Below the pieces are notes generated by a model, which saw nothing but the letters and a program-made list of their open reading frames with translations, was not told the DNA's origin and searched no databases. A stretch of 64,000 nucleotides of DNA from contig MU839837.1 of NCBI GenBank assembly GCA_030411725.1, positions 1,178,001 to 1,242,000 of the forward strand, given 5' to 3'. The DNA comes from Echria macrotheca (lineage: Eukaryota; Ascomycota; Sordariomycetes; Sordariales; Schizotheciaceae). Positions 45,601 through 55,836 of the stretch are shown in pieces; within the stretch, counting starts at the first letter, position 1, and each line of letters begins with the position of its first letter. Made by a program: the position numbers and the translations under genes.

Positions 45601-48139
45601 CCGATGGGTCCCGTACGGATCAGAACACTTTCCAGTAAATCCGAGTTACTAATTAGCTTTGACAGCTCGCCATCTCCGAAAATGCCGGCGGAGGGTTTGG
45701 CCCGAGGTCGTCGTCGAAGGCCCGAACCGAGGAAAGGAGTCGCCCTGCGAAATCGGGATCACAAGGCCCATGCTCCGTCATAAATCCTGTCATGGGCTTG
45801 ACGGAAATGTCTTTGGTTGCACAATTCAAGCCTCAACCATTCGTACGCCCCGAGGGCCCCAACCCGCCCGGCCTCTTCGATCCTGTCGACCCTGTCTCCC
45901 TCCATCAAGATCCGGGCGGCACTTACCCCACACCTCCTCGCATGCATCATTCGGCAAGTCGCTGAACTAGATCGACTCGCACTGCCGGCCGCCTACTTCC
46001 CTGTTTGTCAGGCCTTGTCTGATCTCCTTTGCTGCCCCACCCTTCACCAGCGACATGTCACTGCCCAAGATGGCTTGGTCCTCGTCTTGTCTGTTTGCGT
46101 TGCATTTCACAAATTCGATGATCTTCTTCTGCCCGGCCTAGGGGTGGGCGTTCGCAGATGCGAGGGCGGGAACGCACTTGGAAGGGATCTCGCATCCCCA
46201 ACATGGCCTTCAACCAACGGGGGGGCTTGATGGGCGACAATCGGCCTGCCGTGAACCAAACACTAACATGCGAGACAGGCTCGACCGCGGTCTAACAGGA
46301 TCTCCAATGCGTGGAGCTGTGCGCGTCTTATGCAATACGGATCAAGTGTGATCGTTGCAGGCCGCCCGTCGGCAAATCATCGACGACCCCCCTCCTCCAA
46401 CTCGCGACAGTATGCAGCTTGACAACACCCTCCCGCGGAGTTTTCATATGGTCTCGCCGCAGAACCCCGTGGCACCCATGCTTTGGACTCCACAGCCCTG
46501 GATATTCTATCAGCCACAGGCCATAACAACGACCAATCTATTGCTCATAGTTCTCGTATTAAGGGTGCACTCATGGTCACTTTTCTTCCGCGTGACTTGG
46601 CGGATGTCGACACCACAACGTCTGTGGTCTGATCCCAGGCACCCCGTTTGTAAGTGTTATGGGATTTTATGCCCCAGTTCTTCTTCCCCATAGCCAGAGC
46701 CTTCTCCATGATACCTAGTCTTCATGCAGGTCTGCCCTGGTCCCGCTTCGAATGCCAACCGGGCTATCCTTCTTTGGCATGACGTTGGCTCTCTGGCACA
46801 GGTGGCGTCTCGGGAGACCTGCTTCCCCAGATTTTCTTTGTTCCCACCGCAGCCTCTTGCATACGCCACAGGCCCAGTTTCGTCGCGTCCGCTCCAACTC
46901 GGCCTGGGCTCAGCTCGTATGCCTGATCACCAGGTCGCCAGGGCTGCCCACCATGAGTCCGGGAAGGTGAGGAGAGCAGTGGGTTTGGACGACGTTGGAG
47001 GAACAGCCTGTGTCTTCTCCGAGGAATATGACAGTCGCCATCCGCCGGGCTTGCCGGCCAGGAAAGGATTCCATTGCGAACACCCATCTTTCACAGACCT
47101 TGCGATTCTTTTGGAGTTGGTCCCTCACGACGACGACAGCTGTCAGCTCAAGTTCCCTTCGGGAACACGCCAATAAGGATCCCGCAGGAGCCTCATCTGT
47201 CATATCTGTTTGTTCTCTGCGAGGACACCCTCACGGGTTCACCCTGCCTGAGATGCTGCCCCACTCACACTGATTCTGATGTCTGCCTTGGCGGGACGGT
47301 TCACAACCGGGACATGGTATATCCACTCCCACAGCGTTGCGGCGGCCTGGAGTCTGGCCTACCTACTTCACTTTTCTCGACTGGATCTGCGATCAAGGCG
47401 CGGAAACACGCTCAAGCCTCTAGTGACATACGGCTTCCTGTCGCTCTTGACTCAGCGGTAGCGCCAGTGCGAACCTATGCCGTCTGATACCAATCCAGTT
47501 ATGTCGGGCGTTGCTGTTGCACACGGGGAGAAACAATTCAAACAGACTGCGATGTCTCACGGGGCCTCCCGGTGGTACCAACTTCCAAGGCTACCTAGGC
47601 AACTAGGTAGGTAGGCTCGATAGTTTTGTCAACTGACAAATCAGCAGCTAGCTCCCGGTCAGAACAAGTTGAGAATTTCTTGCTTGGGTTGGGCGTTTTG
47701 AAACTTACCTTGGTTCAGCCCCACACATCTCTTGGTATTATTCATAGGTAGGCATAAACCATGAAGCCTATACCCTGAGCAGAGATATGTCTGGCTAAAG
47801 GGAGCGGCATTCGCCGTCACGGTTTATGGAGGGCGCGGAGGACACATTACCTTACCTCAGCAACTCAGGTTGATGGAAGACTCCCCCGCACACCCACACC
47901 CACTGTCAACAACCGAATACGACCATACCTTTTGGATATCCTGCGTGAACTGAGGGTGAGACTTGGAGCAGGCGAAACAAGTTAAAACAAGGTCCAGAGG
48001 CAACAAAGGAGGTCGGGTGAGGTCGGGTGAGAGATGTGTGGGTGCCGTCGTATATACGGAGCCGCTCCGTCGCCGTTTTCACATGCGGCTTCGTGCGTTT
48101 CCTCCGTGTTTTTTGCTTGGTTACAAGTCCGTCATGTGC

Positions 48140-48156
48140 CTGCTGCTGCTGCTGCT
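48140..48156. repeat. (CTG)n microsatellite
   Basis: Five CTG units plus CT, in non-coding sequence. Confidence 0.9.
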
Positions 48157-48176
48157 AAACATAGGAGGGCGGGAGA

Positions 48177-48192
48177 GGGGGGGGGGGGGGGG
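48177..48192. repeat. Poly-G run of 16
   Basis: Sixteen consecutive G within a longer purine-rich stretch (48164-48196); could form a G-quadruplex in principle. Confidence 0.9.
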
Positions 48193-48527
48193 AGGTTGGC
48201 AAGTCTCCGTCCCGGTTTCTTCCCGTTTCTGGTTTCTGTTTTGGGGGGGAACCTAGGGTAAGGTAGGGTAGGAGTTTGGAATTTATTTGTTATGTATAGG
48301 TATACTACGGATGTATATACGCCCTGCGGTGAGCGTGCAACACACACTCACTGCAATGAACGGAGACGGGGCGGGTCGGTCGGGTGTTGGGGTCAAGTGG
48401 TCGGTTTGGAGCGTGGGGGTGCAATTGCGATGCGATGCGTGTGTGGACCGCTGCCGTGCCGTTTCAAGCCGTCTCGAGCGTCTTCTTGGGATATATTGTT
48501 TTTTTGTTTGCTGCTACCTTGGTTACT

Positions 48528-48547
48528 TACCTACCTACCTACCTACC
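48528..48547. repeat. (TACC)5 microsatellite
   Basis: Five perfect TACC units. The complementary strand reads GGTA repeats, the same word as the scattered CTAGGTAGGTAGG motif. Confidence 0.9.
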
Positions 48548-50387
48548 TTGCGAGTTGCCTTGTACCTTTCACTGTGGGTTGCGTTCGCCCTGTTTTTTCG
48601 TTGGTACGAGCATTTCGGTGTTGAGATGTTGACTTCTCAGGAGAATGGCGTGGATCCGAGACGGTGGCGATATCGCCGAACGGAGGAGATTGTTTGTTCC
48701 CCTTGACCCTGAAGGGGGCAAGGGGGATTGTTATTTGTTTTGTCTTTTTTTGCCACCGACGAATGTCTCGTGCTGTCTCTCGCTATTTTGTGCTTGCCGG
48801 ATCTCCGAGTTCGATCCGTCCGAGCGTTAGGCTCGCGGTATCATCGGCGCTACTCCAGTCATCAGGCTCCGGCGGCGCGCTGAGGTCTCATGCAGGCGGG
48901 ATTCAACGCCCGTGTATCTGGTATTTTGGGTGCAAACATGGATAGCGGTTCATCCAGGTAGAGAAGTGTTCGGTTCTGTGTAGGACTTGGCACTTTGGTA
49001 GTCTGTTCCTGGTCAAACTGCAAAGATGGATGTTGTTCGGTCGAGTCTCTTACTAACACGCATTACACTGACAAGACAGGCGGACTTGAGGGTTTAATAT
49101 GGACATATCCCTAGGTAGGTAAGTACTCAGTGGACCACCTGCAAAACGATGTCACCCCGCCGCAAGCCGCCTGCAACATGCTGTGCACCTACTATCTGTA
49201 AATACTCCACAGCATATGCAGCAGCATGTTTTGCACCGGGCAGATAGATGTTTGGGTCACTACCGGCTGGCTGTGTGATATCTCACTTGGTACAATACAA
49301 ACAACTACCGTGCCGAGGATGGCGAGCGCGCCATTCTTGTTTTACTGATATGTCAGACTGTGTAATGTGAGGGATACCCATCTTAACCCTACGATGTGAT
49401 CAGGATGGATTCCTGTTTTGAACGGGAACTCGTATTTGGGCCTGCAAGGGATGGTGATGCTGCATGCGATGTAGGTGGACGCATCCGGTATGTCCAACTG
49501 GGGGAATTTCTGCTCGGGACTTTAGGATTCTTGTTTTTGAGAACTTGGCGAGGATCGAGGTGGTGTATTTACGTGCCCACGGTTTCGACGGCAGCCTAAC
49601 GTCAAAGCATGGATGTTTAGGGGAGGGAGGGGGAGATTGGAACCTCTAATACGGGCGATGGCTCGCAACAAGTTAAGAAAGTCTTCAAGTTCTGCCCGCG
49701 GCAGCAAGTAGTCGGGTGAAGTTACGCGTCGGCCACGCGTCGCGTCTCGGGGGGTTATGGTCGAGGTGTGGAATCGGTTGGCGAGGAAGGGGGCTGTGCC
49801 AGGGGCGGGGGAATGTCGTACGGCTGCGGGCATCCAGAATGAGGAATTGACAGGACCCAAATACTCGGGACTTTTTGTGCTACCCTTCGAAATCGTAATG
49901 CTTTTCTAATTGCTTATTGATGCACGAGATGACGTTGTGTCGCCGCGTGGCCCCCGGCGGGATGGACGCTTCGGCCCGGGCATTGCGCGGTCGGCCGGGA
50001 ACGGTCCGTGAATCGGGTTTGCTCCGGCTCGCCTGAAGCGTCCTGTGATCTTGACTCCGTCCTCGAGTAAACGGAGTATCGTAATGCATTGGGGATGGGG
50101 TTGGTCATCAATACTTGTGGATATTTACATGAGAAGCTTCTCGCTGCCGATGAGCGAGGCTTCTCCGATGGGATGTACATCGAGCCTGTACTGAGTAGTA
50201 TCTGAGAATTTGCAGTCCGCTCCGGACTATGCCAGTTGGTAAACCGCTTCCAAATAATAAAACGGTTATAAAAAGTGTAATTTAGCTTCCAAGGTGAATG
50301 TTTCTGGCCAGAATGCGTCTCTGCTTGTGCAACCGCGCTTGGGCTGCAAAGGGGGGAATAACACTGCTCATCTTCAACAAAGGCATC

Positions 50388-50513
50388 GGCCCTCTGGCGC
50401 AACGTACGTTTCATTCAACTTCTCTCCAGCTGAATCTTCGCTAACAACTTCAAACAGGGTAGCGCGTTCGACTCCAGATCGAAAGGTTATCCGTTCAAAT
50501 CGGGTGGGGGTCA
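50388..50513 (+). tRNA. tRNA-Trp(CCA) with a 54-nt D-loop insert resembling a spliceosomal intron
   Basis: Removing 50404..50457 leaves a complete tRNA of 72 nt. The acceptor strands 50388-50394 and 50506-50512 pair at all seven positions (two G-U). The D-stem is GCGC/GCGC with loop AACGGTA. The anticodon arm is TTCGA-CTCCAGA-TCGAA with U33 and anticodon CCA (Trp). The T-arm is ATCCG-TTCAAAT-CGGGT, which needs a mismatch or wobble at its ends, and the B box is intact. The insert begins GTACGT, contains GCTAAC 19 nt before its end and ends ACAG, which are exactly the marks of a fungal mRNA intron; it is not at the usual 37/38 site. A Pol III T-run follows at 50521. The anticodon loop itself has no intron. 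Confidence 0.8.
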
Positions 50514-50974
50514 AGTTTCATTTTTTGCTCGGTGGATCTTCTTTCGTTCAGGCTCTCAGAGTTCTTTTTGGTCCGTCGATATCTTGTTTCTTTGGAATTG
50601 TGAGGCGATATGGTTTGATATACATGCTTGCCACCGTGGTCTTTTCATGCCTAGGTTCAGCATCAAAGACTTCCTTGCGACGAGCACGATGGCCCACTAG
50701 TGATGGACACTGCATCATCGCGACACATGGGCTGTCGAAATGCTGAAGACTTGGATTGGAAACATGTCTATCTACTCACCGGGCTAACGTGCTCGACCAG
50801 ACGACATCACACGAACAGATACTATCACAGACTACACCCGGGGGCACTCGGGTGTGTGGATATTTACCGACGCAACACTCCTGGACATGTAGATTGTAAG
50901 TGCATTTTTCTCGGGAAACCCACAGCATCGCGTTGATTAAACATTCTACACCGTCCCTGTGCATAGACAAGATA
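50514..50974. other. Intergenic region between two tRNA genes
   Basis: About 0.46 kb; nothing recognised apart from the Pol III terminator of the first tRNA. Confidence 0.5.
50521..50526 (+). terminator. Pol III terminator of tRNA-Trp
   Basis: Six consecutive T, 8 nt past the discriminator base. Confidence 0.65.
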
Positions 50975-51058
50975 GGGTGTCTAGTATAGTGGTCAGTACA
51001 CTTCGTTGTGGTTTACACAGTTTCCGAAGAAACCCAGGTTCGATTCCTGGGACGCCCA
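50975..51058 (+). tRNA. tRNA-His(GTG) with a 12-nt anticodon-loop intron
   Basis: The acceptor strands GGGTGTC and GACGCCC pair fully (one G-U). The D-arm is GTAT/GTAC; the anticodon stem is CTTCG (51001-51005) with CGAAG (51025-51029). U33 is followed by the anticodon GTG at 51008-51010 and G37. An intron at 51012..51023 sits at the standard position after base 37. The T-arm is CCAGG-TTCGATT-CCTGG. The discriminator base is A at 51058. The extra 5' G of tRNA-His is normally added after transcription and is not expected in the gene. T-runs at 51065 and 51075 can end Pol III transcription. Confidence 0.92.
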
Positions 51059-52079
51059 ATTCTATTTTGGACTATTTTTTGGATCCTGTCTTTCTCGGAA
51101 ACGACCGGCTGGTGAGTAGGAACTCGCGATGTGCTACAGACGGACACTTAAACCTTGATCTACAATGACCTTTTATTGTACACAAGAAAGAAACCTTTTG
51201 TAGGAACCCCTTTTTTGCTTCCCGACACGGAAGTCTCAATTCCCAAGATTGCGGGTCACAATATAGCAAGGAAGCCCTGGCACAGCATCAACCTTCGCAA
51301 TCAACAAGGTATCGCGTTTCATATAACTGCTTGTGCTACTTAATTGACTCGTTCGCGGCTGGAGCCGTTCAACCTTGGCTTTCCTGAACACGTACAGTCC
51401 ATTCACCAACTGCAGAACGCATGTGTTGGCCTCAAGTGTTCAAGATGCTGGCAGTTCTGGGCTTGTGGTGGCTTTTCATGCCACGGATCCGTACAAGCGT
51501 AGGAGATAGGGAACTCCTGTGACGGCTGGCGCAGCCGAACCACACCCAATTGAGCCAACCTTCCAAAAGGATTGACAGAATTCTAAGGTCAGCACCTTAG
51601 AACCCCAACTGTGGTTATATGCCAGCACGATCTGGGCCTGGACCCAGGATCGTGACTCCTCCGCCGGGCAACTTCCGTTAGGTTGAGAATTGACCCCTTT
51701 AGTCTTCGTAGTTGCAGGCAGCTGGCAAATCACTTACCGGCAACCAAAGGGATGCCAACAGGCTTTTGGCAAGCTCGCTTGCGTTTCCCCGTACTCCATC
51801 AGTCTACATGTTCCAGATCCTCTCCGGTTCACCTGGCAATATCATATTCGACAAGTCGGCATCCTAACTAGGAATATCCAAAAATATTCTAGTGAGTCGT
51901 GCAGTGGGCAGAGCCTTGTGCAGGTGTTGTATGAATCATGACAGCTGCGGTCAGGGGTAACGGGATCACGGCTCCGTGTTTCAGGTCTCAGCCGCAGGGG
52001 TGCACCCAGGACTTCCTTCTACCTCGCAGCATTCCTCCACAGATTCACTTATCATTCAACCGAAATCACCACCTAATCC
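51059..52079. other. Intergenic region upstream of the HET gene
   Basis: About 1 kb with the tRNA-His terminator (T-runs at 51065-51068 and 51075-51080) and the promoter of the HET-domain gene. No other gene recognised. Confidence 0.5.
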
Positions 52080-54056
52080 ATGGCGACTTACCAATATGCG
52101 AATCTTGAAAGCGGCCAGATAAGGCTTCTAGAACTCCTTCCGGGCGTTGACAACGACCCGCTCCAGGGAAATTTGCGAGTCGTGCAACTCAGTCACCAAC
52201 AGTTCGGGCCAGATACAGAGAAGGAAACCATTTCCTTTGAGGCGCTATCCTATGTATGGGGGAGTGACTCCAAACCGTTCACCCTGCAGACCCCGACAGG
52301 CTCTATCCCTCTGACCGAGTCTCTTTATGGTTTCTTGGCGAGGCTCAGGCGAGAGATTGACAGCAACAAAACACGACTTCTGTGGGCAGATGGGGTCTGC
52401 ATCGACCAGGATAGCACCCTCGAAAAGGAAGTCCAAGTACGCCTGATGCCGTCGATTTACAGCACCGCTAGCCACGTCCTTGCTGATCTTGGAGAATGGG
52501 ACCCTGACGCTGAGACCGCAATCGGGATGATCGACCTCTATTGGCGACATAGCATCTGGGCAGGAGGGGATGCCGAAGCTTACGGGAGGACCATGACTCC
52601 CGAAGAAATGGCCATATTGCTGTGCATCCCCCTGGATGAGCTCAAAAGGCCCGGAGACGATGAGACGTTGCCCGATCAATCCGACGAGCGGTGGGAGACG
52701 GCGCGTCAATTCTTCTCAAGGGGCTGGTTTTCCCGACTTTGGGTGGTCCAGGAGTTTGTCCTTGCTCGGGAGATTACCTTCTACTGCGGGCAGCATCATA
52801 TTGCCTGGCGACACTTATTTGCTGGCTGTCAAGAATACGGACGAGACTCGAAAGTCTCACTGCTGGGATCCGGTTCTCCAAACCTGGGCGAATTTTCAAG
52901 CTCAGGCGCCGTGCTGTTTTCTGCCATGGCGTGGTTCCGAAGCTTTCGGCTGCTCAGGCGTTCCCCCCCAGGCGCACAACTTCTCGACGATATCTGCAGC
53001 AGAAGCAAAGCGTGGACTCAATTCACCAAATCCAACCTCGTGGACCTGCTTCAGTTATTTCGGCACTCCAGGTGCAAACTTCCGCAAGATCGTTACCATG
53101 CCCTCACCCAGCTTTCCTCCGATTTCTGCGAAGGCGGTGTTCCAGGTCCAGCCCCAGACTATAGCCCGGAAATTACCGAAATTGTGCTCAGGTGGGGGCG
53201 ATTCCTCATCCAACAACCAGGCGGCGAGAACATGTTGCAGCGGGCAGGGCTCTGGGCAGCACAGGACTCGGCGATACCGACGTGGATGCAGGACTTTGCA
53301 AACTCCAAAGCCACCATCCTGGAGCTTTCACTTCAGGAAAGCACCTTCAAAGCTGCAGGCGACACTGAATTCGAGGTCTCGTTATGCTCCGAGTCCCCCA
53401 ATTTCATAACGCTAAAGGGATGGAGACTGGACGAGGTGGTTGATATCACACGGGGTCTGGATACAACTTTTGACGGAACACGCGAACGGTTCATCATCGA
53501 TTATGTCAAAGCGGGTTGTGAAGTTTGGGCCAGAGCCAAAGATCGCTACCCTAAAGCTTATCCGGACAACCTTGTCGCGAGCATGGCCCCTGTAGAGGCG
53601 ATGTGCGCAAATACCAACCGGGGCCCACCACTGTGGAAGCTCCTGGTAGGGTATTGGTATGTTGCCATTTACTCGTGCATGCCCGAGGAGACACGGACCT
53701 GGGAGCAAGCCGCGACCAAACTTGGACAGCTGGAGTGGTTCCGCGGCCTGGATTGTACCCACGAGGAGCTAATGGAAGGGCTTCAGGGGTTCATTTCTGG
53801 GATGTGCATTCCAATGATGCAGGGGCTACGACCGGCAACGACACAGGGTGGTTACTTTGCAAACGCACCGTCCATTACGGTGTTGGGGGATGAGATTTGG
53901 ATCATTAAAGGCTGTCGACTACCCATGGTGTTTCGCAAGAGCCGAGAGCATCCGGGCATGTATCAGCTTGTGGGGAGTTGCTACTGCTATGGAGTGATGG
54001 CTGGTCAGATGCTAGAAAAGGAAGGGTTCAAGTTCGAGGATATCATAGTTCATTAA
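52080..54056 (+). CDS. HET-domain (heterokaryon incompatibility) protein
   Basis: Single exon, 658 aa. The HET domain lies in about the first 260 residues. Its three diagnostic blocks are visible: EALSYVWG at 54-61, LWADGVCIDQ at 101-110 and RGWFSRLWVVQE near 220-230. HET domains can trigger regulated cell death when fungal individuals with different alleles fuse, and the fold is related to TIR-like domains; the partner here is unknown. The remaining about 400 residues form an alpha-helical region ending in a segment (GDEIWIIKGCRLPMVFRK) typical of the C-terminal part of this fungal group. There is no WD40, NACHT or ankyrin extension. It lies 1.8 kb from an NLR gene on the same strand, which fits an allorecognition locus. 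The ATG at 52080 is followed by a long open frame with no upstream in-frame extension needed. Confidence 0.92.
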   Translation: MATYQYANLESGQIRLLELLPGVDNDPLQGNLRVVQLSHQQFGPDTEKETISFEALSYVWGSDSKPFTLQTPTGSIPLTESLYGFLARLRREIDSNKTRLLWADGVCIDQDSTLEKEVQVRLMPSIYSTASHVLADLGEWDPDAETAIGMIDLYWRHSIWAGGDAEAYGRTMTPEEMAILLCIPLDELKRPGDDETLPDQSDERWETARQFFSRGWFSRLWVVQEFVLAREITFYCGQHHIAWRHLFAGCQEYGRDSKVSLLGSGSPNLGEFSSSGAVLFSAMAWFRSFRLLRRSPPGAQLLDDICSRSKAWTQFTKSNLVDLLQLFRHSRCKLPQDRYHALTQLSSDFCEGGVPGPAPDYSPEITEIVLRWGRFLIQQPGGENMLQRAGLWAAQDSAIPTWMQDFANSKATILELSLQESTFKAAGDTEFEVSLCSESPNFITLKGWRLDEVVDITRGLDTTFDGTRERFIIDYVKAGCEVWARAKDRYPKAYPDNLVASMAPVEAMCANTNRGPPLWKLLVGYWYVAIYSCMPEETRTWEQAATKLGQLEWFRGLDCTHEELMEGLQGFISGMCIPMMQGLRPATTQGGYFANAPSITVLGDEIWIIKGCRLPMVFRKSREHPGMYQLVGSCYCYGVMAGQMLEKEGFKFEDIIVH

Positions 54057-54423
54057 CATGAAGGGTACCTAGGTGCCTCGAATAAGGTTTGCAGTAATTG
54101 ACGTCTCCGTTTCGGATCTTGACTGTTTGCCATTCTGAGACGAGAAATACTGCACAATCACCTCGAAGCAAGAAACCTGAAATACCGTCCGACGCGTCCC
54201 CCAATCCACTCATAACGGGGTCACCACCACGTAGTTGAAATCGTATCTGCCAGGCATGGTCATACAACTCCCGGAGTTGCTCCTCAGCTCACCTGCCACC
54301 AACATAGTACCCTGCGCAAGAAGCTGAAATGGTAACAAACCACCTAGCCACTTCCCTAGGTCGACAGTATGCAGTAACCAAACTAGAATATACAAAGCAG
54401 GTATACATCCAAGTATTCGTGAT
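54057..54423. other. Intergenic region between convergent genes
   Basis: About 0.37 kb between the stop codons of the HET gene and the four-TM gene. It contains ACCTAGG/CCCTAGG words near 54065 and 54354. Confidence 0.5.
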
Positions 54424-55029
54424 TCATGATGCCTTGCTAATCTGATACCCCGACAACGCCAACACAAAAAGCAGCGCCAGCGACGTGAACCCAACCGCAA
54501 CCCAGCCCACAGGACCAGCATACGCCACCAAGCTGAGCGAGAGAAACAAAAACGCCACAGCCGACAACAGATACAACACCACCGACGCCGCGAGCCCGAA
54601 CCGGTCCCAGGCCCTGCCCCAGTCCTTATCCACGACCCCGCCGACGCTCTGCCGGCTCAGCGACAGCAGGCTGGACGAATACCCCGCGACGGCGAGCGAG
54701 AGCACAAAACAGAGCCAGGCGATGCCCAGGAACGTGCGCACCGTGGCGAGACTGAACGGCGGCGGGTCGGGCTTCCAGATGTCGACGGGGTCGGCCATCT
54801 GGCCGGCGATGATGGCAAAGGTCGACGCGCCGAAGATGGAGATGCTGAAGATGAAGGAGATGAAGCGCTCGAAGTCTTCGACCGACTGCTGCACGAGCGG
54901 GTCCGACTGGCGCGTTATCGGGTGCGGCCGGAGGGGAGGTTGTTGCGCCGCCGCGGCGAGGGGGTTGTTGTTGACCGCGGCGGGGGCGGGAGCTGTTGAA
55001 TTTGATGCGATTGAAGGCGCGGCTGACAT
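54424..55029 (-). CDS. Small four-TM fungal membrane protein
   Basis: Single exon, 201 aa. The N-terminal 50 residues are Ala/Pro/Asn-rich and polar. Four hydrophobic segments follow: about 56-78 (ISFIFSISIFGASTFAIIAG), 94-117, 143-168 and 172-195. The last loop is short and the protein ends with only a few residues after the fourth segment. I do not recognise a function; fungal genomes carry many such proteins. It is sandwiched between a HET-domain gene and an NLR gene and runs against both. Whether it takes part in the same incompatibility process, for example as a membrane effector, is a guess from position only. Confidence 0.78.
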   Translation of the reverse strand: MSAAPSIASNSTAPAPAAVNNNPLAAAAQQPPLRPHPITRQSDPLVQQSVEDFERFISFIFSISIFGASTFAIIAGQMADPVDIWKPDPPPFSLATVRTFLGIAWLCFVLSLAVAGYSSSLLSLSRQSVGGVVDKDWGRAWDRFGLAASVVLYLLSAVAFLFLSLSLVAYAGPVGWVAVGFTSLALLFVLALSGYQISKAS

Positions 55030-55836
55030 GGTGATTGATGATGGTTGGATCTGGATGTTAACGGTAATGAAGTTATGAACTGGGATGGTGGTAGGTGAAT
55101 ATGGCAGTTATCCTGCGTATCAACGATTTAAGCCAACTGACGTTCTTGGTGGAAAATTCTGCGATGGCGGTGAGTTCTCGGAGCTGAAGCTCGTGCTGAA
55201 CAAAGAAGAGTTTGTTGAGAGCATGGCGGAGGACACAGCCAATCACGATTGCAGCTCTGCCGCCGACTTCATGCAGATACGGAATACATTATTCACGTTG
55301 ACTACGACTTCACTGAGACCTGTCTTGAGCTTGCTACGTAGGCGTTATATTCTGTATAGTTGTAGATTAACAACTTGTTGTCTAAAAAAGGGCACTGACT
55401 GACGTTGGAAGAAGGTTATCGATTTCTCTGCATCCCACAGTTGGTGCTAGGAGCGATAAGGGCCTTCCCAATCCCCAGCTGTGACATGACATGTATGTTG
55501 CCCGGTTTGTGTGGGCTGTTCGATACGTGTGTCGCTCGATTGGTTCTTGTTCTGTCGGTGGCGCCTTCGAAGCCAATGTCCTCCTCGACAGATCCAAGTT
55601 ACCTCTCAATGGTCCGTTTCTCCCCGGATTTTCCCCGTGCATCCCAAAAATGGCTTAGCACTCAAATTCGTCGTCAGTTCCTGCCAGGCTCTCAAGACTT
55701 CCCCGCCCGCCCGCTCAGCTGCGCCGTCGCGTTGCTCTATCTTCGTCGTGACAGAGGATTTTGACACTCTCCCACGCCCGCACTGGTATCAACACGTCCC
55801 GCTCGCTGGCCCGAGCTGTGCCTTGGTGCCTTCGCA
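55030..55836. other. Divergent intergenic region
   Basis: About 0.8 kb with promoters of the four-TM gene and the NLR. A further 5' exon of the NLR could lie here but none was convincing. Confidence 0.45.

Larger units (their letters stand above)
42618..50387. other. Gene-poor, repeat-rich region of 7.8 kb
   Basis: No open frame here looks like a protein gene; all are short, overlap on both strands and lack recognisable domains. The first kilobase should hold the CCCH gene promoter. The rest contains microsatellites (CTG, poly-G, TACC), a 9-nt tandem (CCCAGCTCG-like, about 43838-43864), a 10-nt tandem near 48015 and several CTAGGTAGG words. No transposase, reverse transcriptase or terminal repeat was recognised. 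Noncoding RNA genes or decayed elements cannot be excluded. Confidence 0.5.

Noticed and set aside
46311..46526. Segment reading IKCDRC, reminiscent of a Zn2Cys6 transcription factor
   Set aside because: Only one CxxC pair is present, the rest of the binuclear cluster is missing and the frame is short.
48140..48192. Dense short repeats considered as a CRISPR-like or mobile element end
   Set aside because: They are simple microsatellites without spacers, terminal inverted repeats or target-site duplications, in a eukaryotic genome.
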